Part shown: in pieces, positions 13,942 to 14,442 of the stretch | How positions within the stretch are numbered: position 1 is the first letter of the stretch | Layout: the number at the start of each line of letters is the position of its first letter | Source: Eggerthellaceae bacterium | Lineage (GTDB): Bacteria; Actinomycetota; Coriobacteriia; Coriobacteriales; Eggerthellaceae | NCBI GenBank assembly: GCA_017533165.1 | Contig: JAFXIM010000063.1 | Span: 1 to 14,442 of the forward strand | DNA length: 14,442 nucleotides | Direction: 5' to 3' | The notes under the pieces: generated by a model | What the model was told of the DNA's origin: nothing | Databases searched by the model: none | Seen by the model: the letters and a program-made list of their open reading frames with translations, nothing else | Translations under genes and position numbers: made by a program

Positions 13942-14442
13942 CGCGCTCCTATCTGAGATATGTGCGCATGGCGAGTTTCGGCGCCGTGAGCAACCGCACC
14001 GTTGGCCCCTTTGAGCCTGGGCTCAACATTGTGTTCGGCAAGAACGAGGCTGGTAAGACCACCCTGGCTTCCTTCATCGAAGGAGTGCTTTTCGGTTGGG
14101 AAGAGGCTCGCGGTTCGCGCAACACCTACAAACCTGAGGCGGCCGAGCGTGCCGGGTCGCTGTTCTTTGCCGACGAGAATGACTGCGAAAGCGAGCTCTC
14201 CCGTGTGCGTAACGTCGACGGGCTCAAGGGCGACGCGCGTTTGGTGGCCGACATCGACCGCGACACCTTCCGTACCATGTTCTCTCTCAACAGCGACGAG
14301 CTGCGATCTCTGCGCAACGCAGGAGACGTGACGGCGCATCTTCTGACGGCAGGTTCGGGAACGGGAGTGTCTCCGGCGCATGCGCTGGGCCAGGTAAACG
14401 ATCGGCTGGCGGGTTATACCTCCCGTGCGGCATCGGCTGAGC
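13938..14442 (+). CDS. YhaN/SbcC-like SMC-type ATPase, partial
   Basis: The first 168 residues are visible and the frame is open to the window end. The N-terminal head has Walker A GKNEAGKT (34-41) within LNIVFGKNEAGKTTLASFIE, then FGWEEARGSRNTYKPE and DRDTFRTMFSLNSDELRSL (about 115-133), typical of the YhaN AAA_27 branch. Full-length relatives continue through a long coiled coil to a Walker B head. It should pair with the upstream nuclease as an Mre11-Rad50-like complex. Translation is coupled by the ATGA overlap. Confidence 0.92.
   Translation, partial: MTRSYLRYVRMASFGAVSNRTVGPFEPGLNIVFGKNEAGKTTLASFIEGVLFGWEEARGSRNTYKPEAAERAGSLFFADENDCESELSRVRNVDGLKGDARLVADIDRDTFRTMFSLNSDELRSLRNAGDVTAHLLTAGSGTGVSPAHALGQVNDRLAGYTSRAASAE

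Overview
The window looks like about 14.4 kb of chromosome from a high-GC actinobacterium, most likely class Coriobacteriia (Eggerthella/Slackia/Adlercreutzia-like). This is an inference from overall protein character: GC-rich codon use, a TraX-family membrane protein, an acidic lipoprotein foldase and the gene order rpsF-ssb-rpsR-rplI-dnaB followed by a YhaO/YhaN-type nuclease pair. No database search was possible.

Layout. The left edge (1-about 1980) is accessory and partly decayed. It holds a tyrosine recombinase that appears cut at its 5' end, a TraX-family gene whose conserved N-terminus has no usable start codon in frame, and a short CPBP-family membrane protease. Next come a membrane-anchored J-domain protein (2021-2587), the translational GTPase typA (2759-4570) with its terminator, and a parvulin-type peptidyl-prolyl isomerase lipoprotein (4858-6045). 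A shared bidirectional terminator separates this from a convergent gene for a disordered Arg/Gly/Lys-Pro-Phe repeat protein with a small folded C-terminal domain (6230-7240, minus).

Two tRNA-Ser genes (anticodons CGA and GGA) follow on the minus strand. A back-to-back promoter pair then drives tRNA-Ser(GGA) one way and a small acidic protein of unknown function (8074-8592) the other. A non-coding stretch (8649-9052) contains five 11-bp direct repeats in strict phase.

The right half is housekeeping: a strong promoter and a structured leader precede rpsF-ssb-rpsR-rplI, ending in a strong terminator. Two opposed DnaA-box-like 9-mers sit just before that terminator. Then come a long structured leader, the replicative helicase dnaB, and a coupled exonuclease/ATPase pair (YhaO/SbcD-like and YhaN/SMC-like, the latter running off the window). 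The right half therefore groups translation, single-strand DNA protection, fork unwinding and DNA end processing.

The best candidates for something undescribed are the RGG/KPF-repeat protein, the 11-bp iteron block at 8828-8882, and the DnaA-box pair near dnaB.
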